A model generated the notes under the pieces. The model was not told the DNA's origin. It saw only the letters and a program-made list of their open reading frames with translations, and searched no databases. The position numbers were made by a program, and so were the translations under genes. A stretch of 64,000 nucleotides of DNA from NCBI RefSeq assembly GCF_014640175.1, contig NZ_BMGL01000006.1:1-64000 (forward strand). The letters are read 5' to 3'. The DNA comes from Psychroflexus salis (GTDB lineage Bacteria; Bacteroidota; Bacteroidia; Flavobacteriales; Flavobacteriaceae). Each line of letters begins with the position of its first letter. The first letter of the stretch is position 1. Below are positions 17,882 to 28,762 of the stretch, in pieces.

Positions 17882-18685
17882 ATGCCTCAAGTAATCCTTA
17901 TCACAGGTGCATCATCTGGAATTGGTAAAATCACAGCTGAATTTTTAGTCGAAAAAAATTTCAAAGTTTATGGTACTAGTAGAAATTCGAATATAGAAAG
18001 TCAAAATAAAGTCGAATTTATTCAACTTGATTTGAATGATTCGGTAAGCATTAAAAAAGCAGTAAATCAAATTATACAGAAGGAAGGCAAGCTGGATATT
18101 CTTATTAACAACGCTGGAGTTGGTATTACAGGACCTGTTGAAGAAACACCAATTGAAGCAGCAAAAGAACATTTCCAAACTAATTTTTTTGGAGTTATGG
18201 AGCTCACCCAAGAAGTTTTACATTATATGCAAAAGCAGCCTAATGGACAAATTATTAATATTACTTCAATTGCTGGCTATATGGGTTTGCCTTTTCGCGG
18301 GTATTATTCAGCAAGCAAATCGGCTTTAATTACCTTAACGGAAGCGCTGCGTTTGGAATTAAAAAATACTAAAATTAAAGTTTCATGCCTAGCACCTGGC
18401 GATTTTGCTACCAATATTGCTTCTGGTAGATTTACGGTAAAACCGAATCAGGAATCTACTTATTACAAAGCCTACGCAGAGTCTTTAAAACTAATGAACG
18501 CCCATGTAAATGAAGCTAACGACCCAATTGAAGTTGCAAAAACCATTTATACAATTATTCAAAAAGAACACCCTAAAGTAAATTATAAGGTAGGAAGCAC
18601 ATTACAGAAATTTTCTGTTTTTTTAAAAGGAATTTTACCGAATAAAGTTTTTGAAAAGATGTTAGCTAAGCATTATAAATTGTAA
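17882..18685 (+). CDS. Short-chain dehydrogenase/reductase
   Basis: A 267-residue classical SDR with TGASSGIG at residues 8-15, the NNAG motif near residue 78, the catalytic serine in ITSIAG and YSASK as the catalytic pair. The extra C-terminal 60 residues after the core include a basic amphipathic end, as in retinol-dehydrogenase-like SDRs. The substrate is unknown. Its stop codon overlaps a TAAATTTG promoter box for the downstream aldolase gene, so the two genes need not be one operon. Confidence 0.87.
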   Translation: MPQVILITGASSGIGKITAEFLVEKNFKVYGTSRNSNIESQNKVEFIQLDLNDSVSIKKAVNQIIQKEGKLDILINNAGVGITGPVEETPIEAAKEHFQTNFFGVMELTQEVLHYMQKQPNGQIINITSIAGYMGLPFRGYYSASKSALITLTEALRLELKNTKIKVSCLAPGDFATNIASGRFTVKPNQESTYYKAYAESLKLMNAHVNEANDPIEVAKTIYTIIQKEHPKVNYKVGSTLQKFSVFLKGILPNKVFEKMLAKHYKL

Positions 18686-18690
18686 ATTTG
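18683..18690 (+). promoter_or_regulatory. Bacteroidota -7 box of the transaldolase-like gene
   Basis: TAAATTTG, an exact TAnnTTTG match, ends 22 bp before the ATG at 18713 and overlaps the SDR stop codon. No clear -33 TTG. Confidence 0.4.
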
Positions 18691-18712
18691 TTCAAAATAA
18701 AATCAAAATTAA

Positions 18713-19366
18713 ATGAAGTTTTTTATCGATACTGCAAATTTAGACCAAATTAAAGAAGCACAAGCTTTAGGTATTTTAGACGGTGTAACTACCAACCCTT
18801 CGCTTATGGCGAAAGAAGGTATTAAAGGTGAAGAAAACGTAACTCAACATTATATTAATATTTGCGAAATTGTAGATGGCGATGTAAGTGCAGAAGTTAT
18901 TTCAACCGACTTTGATGGAATGGTAAAAGAAGGAGAAGCTTTGGCGAAACTACACCCACAAATTGTAGTTAAAATACCTATGATTAAAGATGGTGTAAAA
19001 GCCTTAAAGTATTTTTCTGATAAAGGAATTAAAACCAATTGCACCTTAGTTTTTTCAGCTGGTCAAGCTTTATTAGCAGCTAAAGCAGGAGCCACTTATG
19101 TTTCACCATTTATTGGAAGATTAGACGATATTTCTACAGATGGCTTAAATTTAATTGCTGAAATTAGAAATATTTATGATAATTATGGATTTGAAACTCA
19201 AATTTTAGCTGCTTCAGTTCGCCATACCATGCACGTAATTGATTGTGCAAAAATTGGTGCTGATGTTATGACTGGGCCTTTATCTTCTATCGAAGGATTA
19301 TTAAAACATCCACTAACCGATATTGGTTTAGAAAAATTTCTAGCAGACCATAAAAAAAATCAGTAA
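18713..19366 (+). CDS. fsa: Transaldolase / fructose-6-phosphate aldolase family
   Basis: A 217-residue small-type transaldolase. The N terminus [16 protein letters not shown] and GVTTNPSL are diagnostic of the FSA/TalC subgroup, and the Schiff-base lysine is Lys87 in VVKIPM. C-terminal motifs ILAASVRH and GADVMTGP are present. Members either transfer dihydroxyacetone in the pentose phosphate pathway or cleave fructose-6-phosphate; sequence alone does not separate these, though many genomes with this form use it as transaldolase. Followed by a clear terminator. Confidence 0.93.
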   Translation: MKFFIDTANLDQIKEAQALGILDGVTTNPSLMAKEGIKGEENVTQHYINICEIVDGDVSAEVISTDFDGMVKEGEALAKLHPQIVVKIPMIKDGVKALKYFSDKGIKTNCTLVFSAGQALLAAKAGATYVSPFIGRLDDISTDGLNLIAEIRNIYDNYGFETQILAASVRHTMHVIDCAKIGADVMTGPLSSIEGLLKHPLTDIGLEKFLADHKKNQ

Positions 19367-19389
19367 TTTATATTGAATTGATAAACGAT

Positions 19390-19418
19390 AAGCTAGCATA
19401 GAATTGCTAGCTTTTTTT
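19390..19418 (+). terminator. Terminator after the transaldolase-like gene
   Basis: A 9-bp perfect stem (19390-19398 with 19405-19413), 6-base loop, then a run of T. Confidence 0.85.
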
Positions 19419-19511
19419 ATGTTGTACCATCAAGCTATTTATATTCAATAGGCTTTAAGTCTTGCAGTTTCGATTCAATTGTCGTAAACTTGACAACAAT
19501 TGTAAAAGCCT

Positions 19512-20984
19512 ATGGATAGTCAAACTTCAGATTCTAAAAATCAAGATATTATTCAAAATACCAATTTAAGTACATATAGTGCATTAATTCCTGTTTTTGC
19601 ATTAGTAAGTATGCTGGCTTATAATGTTTTTGTATTTGGAGATGCTGCGTTAGAAGGCTCCAATCAATTTATTTTATTAATGGGTGCAGCAGTTGCAGTA
19701 ATAATTGGTTTCATCAATAAAGTTCCCTATAAAAATATGGTAGCCGAAGTTTCACAAAATGTAAAGTCTACTTCTACGGCACTATTAATTTTATTAATGG
19801 TTGGTGCACTTTCAGGAACTTGGCTTATTAGCGGAATTATTCCAACTATGATTTATTATGGGTTACAAATTTTAAATCCTACTATATTTTTGGCAGCCTG
19901 CGTAGTAATCTGCGCTGTGCTTTCAATTTCTATCGGAAGCAGTTGGACTACTTCTGCAACAGTTGGAATTGCATTAATTGGCATTGCTAACGCATTAGAT
20001 ATATCCTTAGGGATGACTGCTGGTGCTATTTTGTCGGGAGCTTATTTTGGCGATAAACTTTCTCCTTTAAGCGATACTACCAATTTGGCTCCAGCTATGG
20101 CAGGAACCGATTTATTTACACACATTCGATATATGACCCTAACCACAGTACCGAGTTTTGCGGTGGCTTTAATTGCATTTATTATTATTGGATTCACACA
20201 AGATAGTACTGGAAAAGCTGATACAATTGAAATTTTAGCAGCATTAGATACTACTTTTCTAATTTCTCCATGGTTATTTTTAGTTCCTGCTTTTGTTATT
20301 TTCTTAATCATAAAGAAAACACCCCCATTAATCGCATTGCTTTCAGGTACACTTACCGCAGCAGTTTTAGCTTTAATACTACAGCCCAATTTAATTTTAA
20401 TTGCCGCAGATGAAACAATTTGGAACACAGCAAACGCTTACAAAGGAATTATGAATGCTATTACAGTCGATATTAAGATTCCAACTGATTTAAAAATATT
20501 AGAAGAATTATTTGAAGCTAGCGGCATGAAAGGAATGTTACCTACTATTTGGCTTATTTTATGCGCCATGGTTTTTGGAGGCGTAATGGATGCAATTGGT
20601 GCATTAACGAAAATTAGCGAAGGATTATTAAAATTATTTAAGTCTACATTTGGTCTTTTTGCTAGTACAGTTTCTAGTTGTTTAGCTATTAATTTAACCG
20701 CATCAGATCAATACTTAGCCATTGTAGTGCCTGGGAAAATGTTTAGCAAAGCTTATGAAGAAAAAGGCCTAGCGCCCGAAAATTTAAGTAGAACATTAGA
20801 AGATGCTGGAACCGTAACTTCTGTACTTATTCCTTGGAACACTTGTGGTGCCTACCATAGTGGTGTTTTGGGAGTTCCTGTAGCAGATTACTTTTTTTAT
20901 GCCATTTTTAACTATGTAAGTCCGTTTATGACCTTACTTTTCGCAGCCTTTAACGTTAAGATTAGACAACTTAAAAAAGCATAA
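19512..20984 (+). CDS. nhaC: Na+/H+ antiporter NhaC family
   Basis: A 490-residue polytopic inner-membrane protein with about 11-12 hydrophobic segments. Family signatures are SIGSSWTTSATVG, GAYFGDKLSPLSDTTNL and VIPWNTCGAYHSG-like sequence near the C terminus (LIPWNTCGAY). It exchanges internal sodium for external protons, supporting pH and salt homeostasis; this fits a marine or salt-tolerant lifestyle but does not prove it. The bshB1 gene starts 1 bp after its stop codon, which indicates co-transcription. Confidence 0.9.
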   Translation: MDSQTSDSKNQDIIQNTNLSTYSALIPVFALVSMLAYNVFVFGDAALEGSNQFILLMGAAVAVIIGFINKVPYKNMVAEVSQNVKSTSTALLILLMVGALSGTWLISGIIPTMIYYGLQILNPTIFLAACVVICAVLSISIGSSWTTSATVGIALIGIANALDISLGMTAGAILSGAYFGDKLSPLSDTTNLAPAMAGTDLFTHIRYMTLTTVPSFAVALIAFIIIGFTQDSTGKADTIEILAALDTTFLISPWLFLVPAFVIFLIIKKTPPLIALLSGTLTAAVLALILQPNLILIAADETIWNTANAYKGIMNAITVDIKIPTDLKILEELFEASGMKGMLPTIWLILCAMVFGGVMDAIGALTKISEGLLKLFKSTFGLFASTVSSCLAINLTASDQYLAIVVPGKMFSKAYEEKGLAPENLSRTLEDAGTVTSVLIPWNTCGAYHSGVLGVPVADYFFYAIFNYVSPFMTLLFAAFNVKIRQLKKA

Positions 20985-20985
20985 T

Positions 20986-21702
20986 ATGAAACTAGATATT
21001 TTAGCATTTGGCGCTCATCCGGACGATGTGGAATTAAGTTGCTCAGGAGTTCTAGCTAAAGAAATTTCGCGAGGCAAAAAAGTGGGAATTATTGATTTAA
21101 CACAGGGCGAAATGGGAACTCGGGGTAGTAAAGAAATTCGTACTAAGGAAGCAAAAAATGCTGCTGAAATGCTCGGTGCAGAAATACGAATAAACCTGAA
21201 CTTTAGAGATGCATTTGTTACTAACGACGAAGCGCATAAACATAAAATTATTGAAGTAATTCGAAAATATCAACCAGAAATTGTGTTTTGTAATGCAATT
21301 GAAGACCGCCACATAGATCATGGTAGAGCTAGTGAATTGGTAAGTAATGCTTGTTTTTTAAGTGGATTACGAAAGTTAATAACAAAAGAAAATAGTTCTA
21401 TTCAAGAAGCTTGGCGACCAAAACAAGTATTACACTATATTCAATGGAAAGAAATTAAACCCGAAATTGTAATTGATATTTCAGGATTTATGGAGAAAAA
21501 ACTCAAGGTTGTAAAAGCTTATAAAAGCCAATTTTACACACAAAACACAAACGAACCCGAAACACCAATTTCTTCATCTAATTTTTTAGAAAGTGTAACC
21601 TACCGTTCGCAAAATTTAGGTCGGTTAATCGGAACTGAACATGCCGAAGGCTTTACCCTTGAAAAATATCCTGCAGTTGATTCTGTTTTTGATTTAATTT
21701 AA
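20986..21702 (+). CDS. bshB1: Bacillithiol biosynthesis deacetylase BshB1
   Basis: A 238-residue LmbE/PIG-L zinc deacetylase. It removes the acetyl group from GlcNAc-malate in bacillithiol synthesis. Zinc ligands appear in GAHPDDVE (His11, Asp14) and the downstream DRHIDHGRAS block; TQGEMGTRGS and the C-terminal GRLIGTEHAEGF motif are typical of BshB1 rather than of mycothiol deacetylases. The neighbouring bshA and bshC genes are not in this window. Together with OxyR it points to a bacillithiol-based redox buffer. Probably in one transcript with nhaC. Confidence 0.92.
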   Translation: MKLDILAFGAHPDDVELSCSGVLAKEISRGKKVGIIDLTQGEMGTRGSKEIRTKEAKNAAEMLGAEIRINLNFRDAFVTNDEAHKHKIIEVIRKYQPEIVFCNAIEDRHIDHGRASELVSNACFLSGLRKLITKENSSIQEAWRPKQVLHYIQWKEIKPEIVIDISGFMEKKLKVVKAYKSQFYTQNTNEPETPISSSNFLESVTYRSQNLGRLIGTEHAEGFTLEKYPAVDSVFDLI

Positions 21703-21765
21703 TCAACAAATATTTTTTTCAATCCGAAATTAATTCTAAATTTGCAATCGCTAAGAAGCAAACAT

Positions 21766-21840
21766 GGTGGATGTAGCTCAGTTGGTTAGAGCGCTGGTTT
21801 GTGGTACCAGAGGTCGTGGGTTCGAGACCCATCTTCCACC
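21766..21840 (+). tRNA. tRNA-His (GTG)
   Basis: A cloverleaf with D arm GCTCAGTTGGTTAGAGC, anticodon loop TTGTGGT (anticodon GTG) and T loop TTCGAGA. The identity element G-1 (21766) lies opposite C73 (21840). CCA is not encoded. A terminator follows. Confidence 0.96.
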
Positions 21841-21843
21841 CTT

Positions 21844-21885
21844 AAAATGCCCCTTTTTTTTTTATAGAAAGGGGTATTTTTTTTA
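21844..21885 (+). terminator. Terminator after tRNA-His
   Basis: A 13-bp stem (21844-21856 with 21868-21880, one G-T pair) followed by T residues. Confidence 0.85.
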
Positions 21886-21888
21886 CAG

Positions 21889-22068
21889 ATGAAATTCTAC
21901 ACATACATTCTATTTTCTGAAAAATTAAACAAGCACTACATAGGTCAAACTAATCATGTTCAAAACCGATTAAAAAAACATAACAATAGATACCAAAAAT
22001 TCACTAAAAAAGGTGTTCCTTGGATGTTGATTGCTGCAGTTGGATACTTTATTTTGAAGTTATCCTAA
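21889..22068 (+). pseudogene. Truncated GIY-YIG endonuclease-like ORF
   Basis: A 59-codon frame reads like the N-terminal half of a small GIY-YIG protein (UPF0213/YhbQ type): YTYILFS at residues 4-10, HYIGQT at 16-21 and the arginine in NRLKKHN at 26-32, then KGVPWMLI. Complete members continue to about 80-95 residues and include the catalytic Glu; here the frame diverges into AAVGYFILKLS and stops. It lies just after the tRNA-His terminator, convergent with the ABC-F gene. I judge it a 3'-truncated remnant, although a short expressed protein is possible. Confidence 0.7.
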
Positions 22069-22078
22069 ATATTTAATT

Positions 22079-23779
<1,701 letters not shown>

Positions 23780-23817
23780 TTAACGGCGGATTAACAACCT
23801 TAACTTAATACTAAACA

Positions 23818-23825
23818 TATATTTG
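23818..23825 (+). promoter_or_regulatory. Bacteroidota -7 box of the thioredoxin-fold lipoprotein gene
   Basis: TATATTTG, an exact TAnnTTTG match, ends 18 bp before the ATG at 23844; no clear -33 TTG. Confidence 0.45.
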
Positions 23826-23843
23826 CTTTGCTAATAAATTTAT

Positions 23844-25259
23844 ATGCGGTTCTTTTTAGTTTTCATTTTATTCCTACTCACGGCTTGTATGGCAGATAAT
23901 AACGAGCCATCTTCAACAAAAATTTATGGTGAGATTGTTAACCCATTAGACCATACTTTAATTTTTTACCAAAATGGAAATTTATTAGATACTGTTGAAC
24001 TCCAAGCTAATGGAAAATTTTTTTATGAATACACTCAAAAGAATGAAGCCATGTTTTCTATCAAGCACGGAGCTGAAACACAAATGTTTTATGCAAAACC
24101 AGGAGACAGCATTGCATTGCGCATTAATACGCTAGAATTTGACGAAAGTTTAGTTTACGATGCTGACTCTGCCGTTGAAAATAATTTTTTAATAGATAAT
24201 TTTTTATTAAATGAAAAAAACAACGATTTAATCTTATCCTATTATAAAATTGAAGTTGATGAATTTTTAAACATCACAGATTCCCTTAAAAACATCCAAT
24301 TACAAAAGCTCAACGAATTACAAAACAAACATGCATTAAGTCCTATGTTTGTTGAAATTGCTCAAAAAAGCATCAATTTTGAGTTTTACGACATGAAAGA
24401 ACGGTATGCCTTTTTAATTCAAAAGTACTTTAGTTCTAAAGCGCATCAACTCGATGAGTTTAACTTTTTTTCGTTTAGAAAGGAAATCAATTTTAATGAA
24501 GAAAATTTAAGTTCTCACTTTGGATATCTTCGTTTTTTAGATAATTACTTAAAAAACAAGTCGATTGAAGATTGCGCTCAAAGTGAAAATAAAAAAGATT
24601 GTTTTGAATTAAATTCATTTCAAAATTTGCATAAACGCATAGAATTAGCCAACAAAATTTTTGAAGACAATGAAGTCCGCCGTCAATTTTTAAAACGATT
24701 TGTTCGTAGAGAAATTATTCAATCGAACACAGCAAAAGAAATTGAAACAACACTTCGAATTATTGATGGTATTAATCTAGATGAAGAGAATTTGAAATAC
24801 TATCATCGTTTAGCCGACTTTCAAAAAAATTACCTAATCGGAAACTCGTTAAAAAACCATTCGGTGTATGACGCAGATTTCAATAAAATTAATTTTAAAG
24901 AAATAGTAGCTAATAAACCTACCATTCTTCATTTATGGACGGCTAACTCAACTTCTCTTCATCAAAAAAGGTTAACTAAAATAAAAGATTTACGAGCAAA
25001 ATTTCCAGAAGTTCAATTTATTGGTATAAACGTAGATTACAACAATAGAGAATTATGGGAGCGAACACTTACACAATATAAGTATAATAGAAAATATGAA
25101 TTTCAGGTCTTAGGAAAAGATAAAGATCGAGATTTATACATTAATTATTTATCGAAAGTATTTTACGTATCGCCAGAAAATACAACTATAAAAAACTGTA
25201 CAAATTTGTTGTACAGTAACGATCTAGAAAGCAGCATCCTAGCTTTTTTAAACCAATAA
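23844..25259 (+). CDS. Lipoprotein with thioredoxin-like fold lacking CxxC
   Basis: A 471-residue lipoprotein: signal peptide with lipobox LTAC, Cys15 acylated. Residues about 25-110 form a small beta domain like that at the N terminus of TlpA/ResA-type Bacteroidota proteins (DUF4369-like). The middle is helical. Residues about 345-471 have the thioredoxin-like pattern KPTILHLWTANSTSLHQKR, then VQFIGINVD and FQVLGKD. Where thioredoxins have CxxC this protein has Ser369-Thr-Ser-Leu372, so it cannot be a dithiol oxidoreductase. The fold is otherwise well preserved, pointing to a binding or scaffold role. Its terminator is shared with the convergent DUF4293 gene. Confidence 0.78.
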   Translation: MRFFLVFILFLLTACMADNNEPSSTKIYGEIVNPLDHTLIFYQNGNLLDTVELQANGKFFYEYTQKNEAMFSIKHGAETQMFYAKPGDSIALRINTLEFDESLVYDADSAVENNFLIDNFLLNEKNNDLILSYYKIEVDEFLNITDSLKNIQLQKLNELQNKHALSPMFVEIAQKSINFEFYDMKERYAFLIQKYFSSKAHQLDEFNFFSFRKEINFNEENLSSHFGYLRFLDNYLKNKSIEDCAQSENKKDCFELNSFQNLHKRIELANKIFEDNEVRRQFLKRFVRREIIQSNTAKEIETTLRIIDGINLDEENLKYYHRLADFQKNYLIGNSLKNHSVYDADFNKINFKEIVANKPTILHLWTANSTSLHQKRLTKIKDLRAKFPEVQFIGINVDYNNRELWERTLTQYKYNRKYEFQVLGKDKDRDLYINYLSKVFYVSPENTTIKNCTNLLYSNDLESSILAFLNQ

Positions 25260-25261
25260 AA

Positions 25262-25289
25262 AAAATCCCAAGTTTACACTTGGGATTTT
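25262..25289. terminator. Bidirectional terminator between convergent genes
   Basis: A perfect 12-bp stem (25262-25273 with 25278-25289), loop TTAC, with A/T runs at both ends so it can serve both strands. Confidence 0.85.
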
Positions 25290-25314
25290 CACTAACACAC
25301 TAAGATTAATAGGT

Positions 25315-25728
25315 TTATCGGAATCGGTCTACAGATTTTACAAGGTCTTCATCCTTTTTAATGGCCTTATTAGCTAAGGCTAAAAAAACGATAGAAACCA
25401 AAGGAATTAAGCCCCCAATACCTTTCTCTGAAATTTCCATTTCTCCAGGTAAGTTTAGCGCCGAATACACAAAAAATCCTATTGCAAAAAAGTTTATAAG
25501 AATATTTAATCTTCCTAATACAAATTGAAGTTTTCTATTTTTATATAAGAATATACTTATGAAAGCAAAAACAATTGAAACTGATATAGCAATTGTTGTC
25601 TCTAAAAAGTTAAATGCATACACCCACTCCATTTCATGGTTTTTCCATAAAGGGATAAAATTGCTTATTAAAAGCCCATTTAAAATAACAACAAATAAAA
25701 GATAAAGGCTTTGCTTGCGTTGTATCAT
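25315..25728 (-). CDS. DUF4293 membrane protein
   Basis: A 137-residue protein starting MIQRKQSLYLLF, the characteristic DUF4293 N terminus, with four transmembrane segments (about residues 8-25, 38-62, 73-92 and 102-120) and a charged C-terminal tail ending SVDRFR. The family is restricted to Bacteroidota and regularly sits next to rho, as here (divergent, 177 bp apart). No function is known. Confidence 0.87.
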   Translation of the reverse strand: MIQRKQSLYLLFVVILNGLLISNFIPLWKNHEMEWVYAFNFLETTIAISVSIVFAFISIFLYKNRKLQFVLGRLNILINFFAIGFFVYSALNLPGEMEISEKGIGGLIPLVSIVFLALANKAIKKDEDLVKSVDRFR

Positions 25729-25905
25729 GCTTATTTACTAAACTTATTTAGATTGGTGCAAAAATAATAGAATATTTAGGATTACTTGAAAAAAAAGAAA
25801 ATAATGTTGTATAATTGCATCAGCATGATGGTCGAAAACTTTCAATCATCTCATTCACAAATTATAAGACTCCTTATTAAAGTTTAATACTATTCATTTT
25901 CATAC

Positions 25906-27717
25906 ATGTTAGAAATATCAGAATTAAAGTCTAAAAAGCTTCCAGAGCTTCAAGCTATTGCACAAAAACTTGAAATCCCAAAATACCGTTATTTAAAAAA
26001 GCTAGATTTAGTTTATCAAATTTTAGATTATCAAGCAGCAAATCCTGAAGTGGTAAAAGAAGCAGTAAGTAACTCTGAAGAAAAGCCAGCCAACAAGCAG
26101 AAACCTTCGAAACCAGCTGAGAAAACTAAGATTGAACAAAAGCCTGAACATTCTAAAAAAACAGAATCAGCCGATAACAAACAAGCTAAAAGTAACAGGC
26201 AGAATCCTTCAAAAAGACCAAGAAAATCTAAAGAAAATACAGAAGGAACAACAGGAACTGATACTAATAAAGGCAATCCTAACAAGACTAAGCCTAGCCC
26301 ACAAAAATCGGTTTCTTCTAACAAAGCGGAACATCAAAACCAAAGCAACAGAACTGGACAAGGCAAAACACCACATAGTAATAATAATAATAAGCCAACT
26401 TCTGAAAAACAAAATCAAGCTACTGCTTCAAAACACAACCCAAAAGATAAAAGGCAAGCACACAAATCTAGCAACGAACAGCAGCCAAAACCACAGCACA
26501 AAGAACAAAATAAAAACACCAACCAAAAGTCGAATCAAAACCATTCACAGAACAATCATCAACAAAAAAACAAGTATAAACAACCTGAATACGAGTTTGA
26601 TGCTATTATAGAAAGTGAAGGTGTGCTAGAGTTAATGCCAGATGGATATGGTTTTTTACGCTCTTCAGATTATAATTACTTATCATCTCCAGACGATATT
26701 TATTTATCGCAATCGCAAATTCGATTATTTGGTTTAAAAACAGGTGATACAGTATTAGGTCAGGTGCGACCACCAAAAGAAGGCGAAAAATATTTTCCGT
26801 TAATTCGAATTGTAAAAATAAATGGGCTTGACCCGAAAGTAGTTCGCGATCGTGTATCGTTTGAGCATCTTACACCTTTATTTCCAGACGAAAAACTTAA
26901 CTTAGATGGTAAACGTGCGAGTATATCAACTCGTGTAATGGATTTATTTGCTCCAATTGGTAAAGGCCAGCGTGGCATGATTGTTTCTCAACCTAAAACG
27001 GGTAAAACCATGCTTTTAAAGGATATTGCCAATGCCATAGCATCTAACCATCCTGAAGTTTACCAGATTGTTTTGTTAATTGATGAAAGGCCTGAAGAAG
27101 TTACCGATATGCAACGTAATGTTCGTGGAGAAGTAATTGCTTCAACCTTCGATAAAGAAGCGCACGAGCATGTTAGAGTTGCTAATATTGTAATTGAAAA
27201 AGCAAAACGATTAGTTGAATCTGGACATGATGTAGTGATTTTACTCGATTCGATTACGCGTTTAGCAAGAGCTTACAACACGGTACAACCTTCTAGCGGA
27301 AAAGTATTAAGCGGTGGTGTAGATGCCAACGCACTGCATAAACCAAAACGATTTTTCGGTGCCGCCAGAAATATTGAAAATGGTGGTTCTTTATCTATTA
27401 TTGCTACTGCTTTAACCGATACAGGTTCTAAAATGGATGAAGTAATTTTTGAAGAGTTTAAAGGAACTGGAAACATGGAGTTGCAACTCGATAGAAAAAT
27501 TGCAAACCGTAGAATCTTCCCAGCAATAGATTTAAATCTTTCTAGTACACGAAGAGATGATTTATTATTGGATGATAACACCATTCAGAAAATGTGGGTG
27601 CTACGTAAATATTTAGCAGACATGAATCCTATTGAAGCAATGGAATTTATTCAAGAACGTATTAAACAATCTAAAAACAACGTAGAATTCCTATTTTCTA
27701 TGAATAATGGTGGTTAA
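25906..27717 (+). CDS. rho: Transcription termination factor Rho with long disordered insert
   Basis: A 603-residue hexameric RNA helicase. Residues 1-45 are the Rho N-terminal helical domain; residues about 50-228 are a low-complexity insert rich in Lys, Gln, Asn, Ser and Pro; residues about 232-305 are the cold-shock-like RNA-binding domain ([14 protein letters not shown]); the ATPase follows with Walker A SQPKTGKT at 361-368, Walker B VVILLDS and the Q/R-loop region [21 protein letters not shown]. coli Rho has 419 residues, so the extra length is almost all insert. Inserts of this kind occur in other Bacteroidota Rho proteins and have been linked to phase separation. Ends at a strong terminator. 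Confidence 0.96.
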   Translation: MLEISELKSKKLPELQAIAQKLEIPKYRYLKKLDLVYQILDYQAANPEVVKEAVSNSEEKPANKQKPSKPAEKTKIEQKPEHSKKTESADNKQAKSNRQNPSKRPRKSKENTEGTTGTDTNKGNPNKTKPSPQKSVSSNKAEHQNQSNRTGQGKTPHSNNNNKPTSEKQNQATASKHNPKDKRQAHKSSNEQQPKPQHKEQNKNTNQKSNQNHSQNNHQQKNKYKQPEYEFDAIIESEGVLELMPDGYGFLRSSDYNYLSSPDDIYLSQSQIRLFGLKTGDTVLGQVRPPKEGEKYFPLIRIVKINGLDPKVVRDRVSFEHLTPLFPDEKLNLDGKRASISTRVMDLFAPIGKGQRGMIVSQPKTGKTMLLKDIANAIASNHPEVYQIVLLIDERPEEVTDMQRNVRGEVIASTFDKEAHEHVRVANIVIEKAKRLVESGHDVVILLDSITRLARAYNTVQPSSGKVLSGGVDANALHKPKRFFGAARNIENGGSLSIIATALTDTGSKMDEVIFEEFKGTGNMELQLDRKIANRRIFPAIDLNLSSTRRDDLLLDDNTIQKMWVLRKYLADMNPIEAMEFIQERIKQSKNNVEFLFSMNNGG

Positions 27718-27752
27718 TAAAGTTTTTTTTGAAAATACAACCCGATACAAAC

Positions 27753-27788
27753 AAAAATACCGACTCAAATTTGAGTCGGTATTTTTTT
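27753..27788. terminator. Palindromic terminator between rho and Smr gene
   Basis: A perfect 34-bp palindrome (27753-27769 with 27770-27786) followed by T; the symmetrical A/T ends allow use by rho (+) and by the convergent Smr-domain gene (-). Confidence 0.88.
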
Positions 27789-27814
27789 GAAAAATTATCA
27801 ACTAGCAGAAGGTT

Positions 27815-28369
27815 TTATACATTTTCATAAATATAAACTTCGGTTGCTCCTAAACCGTAAGTTTTATAGTCTGCATCGTAAAAATTAACTTCTTCATCTC
27901 TTCGCAAAAGGCTTTCTAATTCAGCTTTTAAAACACCCTGCCCTACTCCATGAATTAAAATTACACGTTTAATGCGCTTTTGTTTAGCAAATTGAATTTG
28001 GCGTTTAGCTGTATCGAGCTGAATGTTGAGCATATCAAAATTCGACATGTTTTTTGTGTTGTCTATCAATTCGTGAATATGCAAATCTACTTCTAAAGCT
28101 TCTTGTTTACTTTTTTTGTGTTTAACAATCGTATGAAGTGTTTTTTTCTGTTGAAGTTCACTTTTTTTTACATCCTGTAAAGCCTTATTATCAATCTCAA
28201 AGTTAATTTGAGCAGGAAGTAAAACCAATTCATTTGCATTGGCATGCATCTCGAAACCTTCGTTCGTTTCAACAACAAATCCATCATTTTTTGAAGCTAG
28301 AACTTTACCTTTTAAATCTTCATCTATCCAAGCTACAAGATCGCCAACTGCAAATTTTTTATTAGTCAT
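27815..28369 (-). CDS. Smr-domain protein (DUF2027/MutS2-like C terminus)
   Basis: A 184-residue protein. Residues 1-60 form a small KOW/SH3-like beta domain (FAVGDLVAWIDEDLKGKV), followed by a linker, then an Smr domain at about 92-184, with LEVDLHIHEL and the HGVGQGVLKAEL block; the last motif YGLGATEVYI is typical. Smr domains can nick nucleic acid or act in ribosome rescue; the HGxG signature is retained. The gene overlaps the upstream small membrane-protein gene by 8 bp, implying coupled translation. Confidence 0.87.
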   Translation of the reverse strand: MTNKKFAVGDLVAWIDEDLKGKVLASKNDGFVVETNEGFEMHANANELVLLPAQINFEIDNKALQDVKKSELQQKKTLHTIVKHKKSKQEALEVDLHIHELIDNTKNMSNFDMLNIQLDTAKRQIQFAKQKRIKRVILIHGVGQGVLKAELESLLRRDEEVNFYDADYKTYGLGATEVYIYENV

Positions 28370-28631
28370 GCATATCTTTTTTAGGAGATGAAGCTTCTAC
28401 TTCATCAAATTTTGCTTCATTTGAAGATGTATCATTTTCATTTTCAATTCTATTTTTGTCATTATCACTTGCCCATTGTCGTGTAGATGAATATAAACCA
28501 AACATTAAAACAACCAAACCAATCACCTTTAAGTAAACCTCATCGGTTTCAACAGCCAAATCGTAAATTAATAAAGCAGCACCAATAATAATAAAGGCCG
28601 TATAAACCATTTGTTTTTTTGTATTGATCAT
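28362..28631 (-). CDS. Small two-helix membrane protein
   Basis: An 89-residue protein with two transmembrane segments (about residues 8-26 and 33-47) and a long acidic, Asn/Ser-rich cytoplasmic tail. I recognise no named domain. The overlap with the Smr-domain gene start (8 bp) is the only clue to a partner. Divergent from the CD225 gene pair. Confidence 0.75.
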   Translation of the reverse strand: MINTKKQMVYTAFIIIGAALLIYDLAVETDEVYLKVIGLVVLMFGLYSSTRQWASDNDKNRIENENDTSSNEAKFDEVEASSPKKDMHD

Positions 28632-28762
28632 GAAAATATTTTTTTTTCAAAAGTAGTATTTATCTGTTGAATTCCAGACTTACAAATAATGATTGACTAT
28701 TTTTTTGATTTTATTAAGAAATAAGCTAATTTGGCAAACTAACAAAACTCAAACTCTAAAAC

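Noticed and set aside
26132-26611. 159-codon ORF inside rho in another frame
   Set aside because: It lies within the A-rich disordered-insert coding region, where stops are rare in all frames; no domain and no independent start signal.
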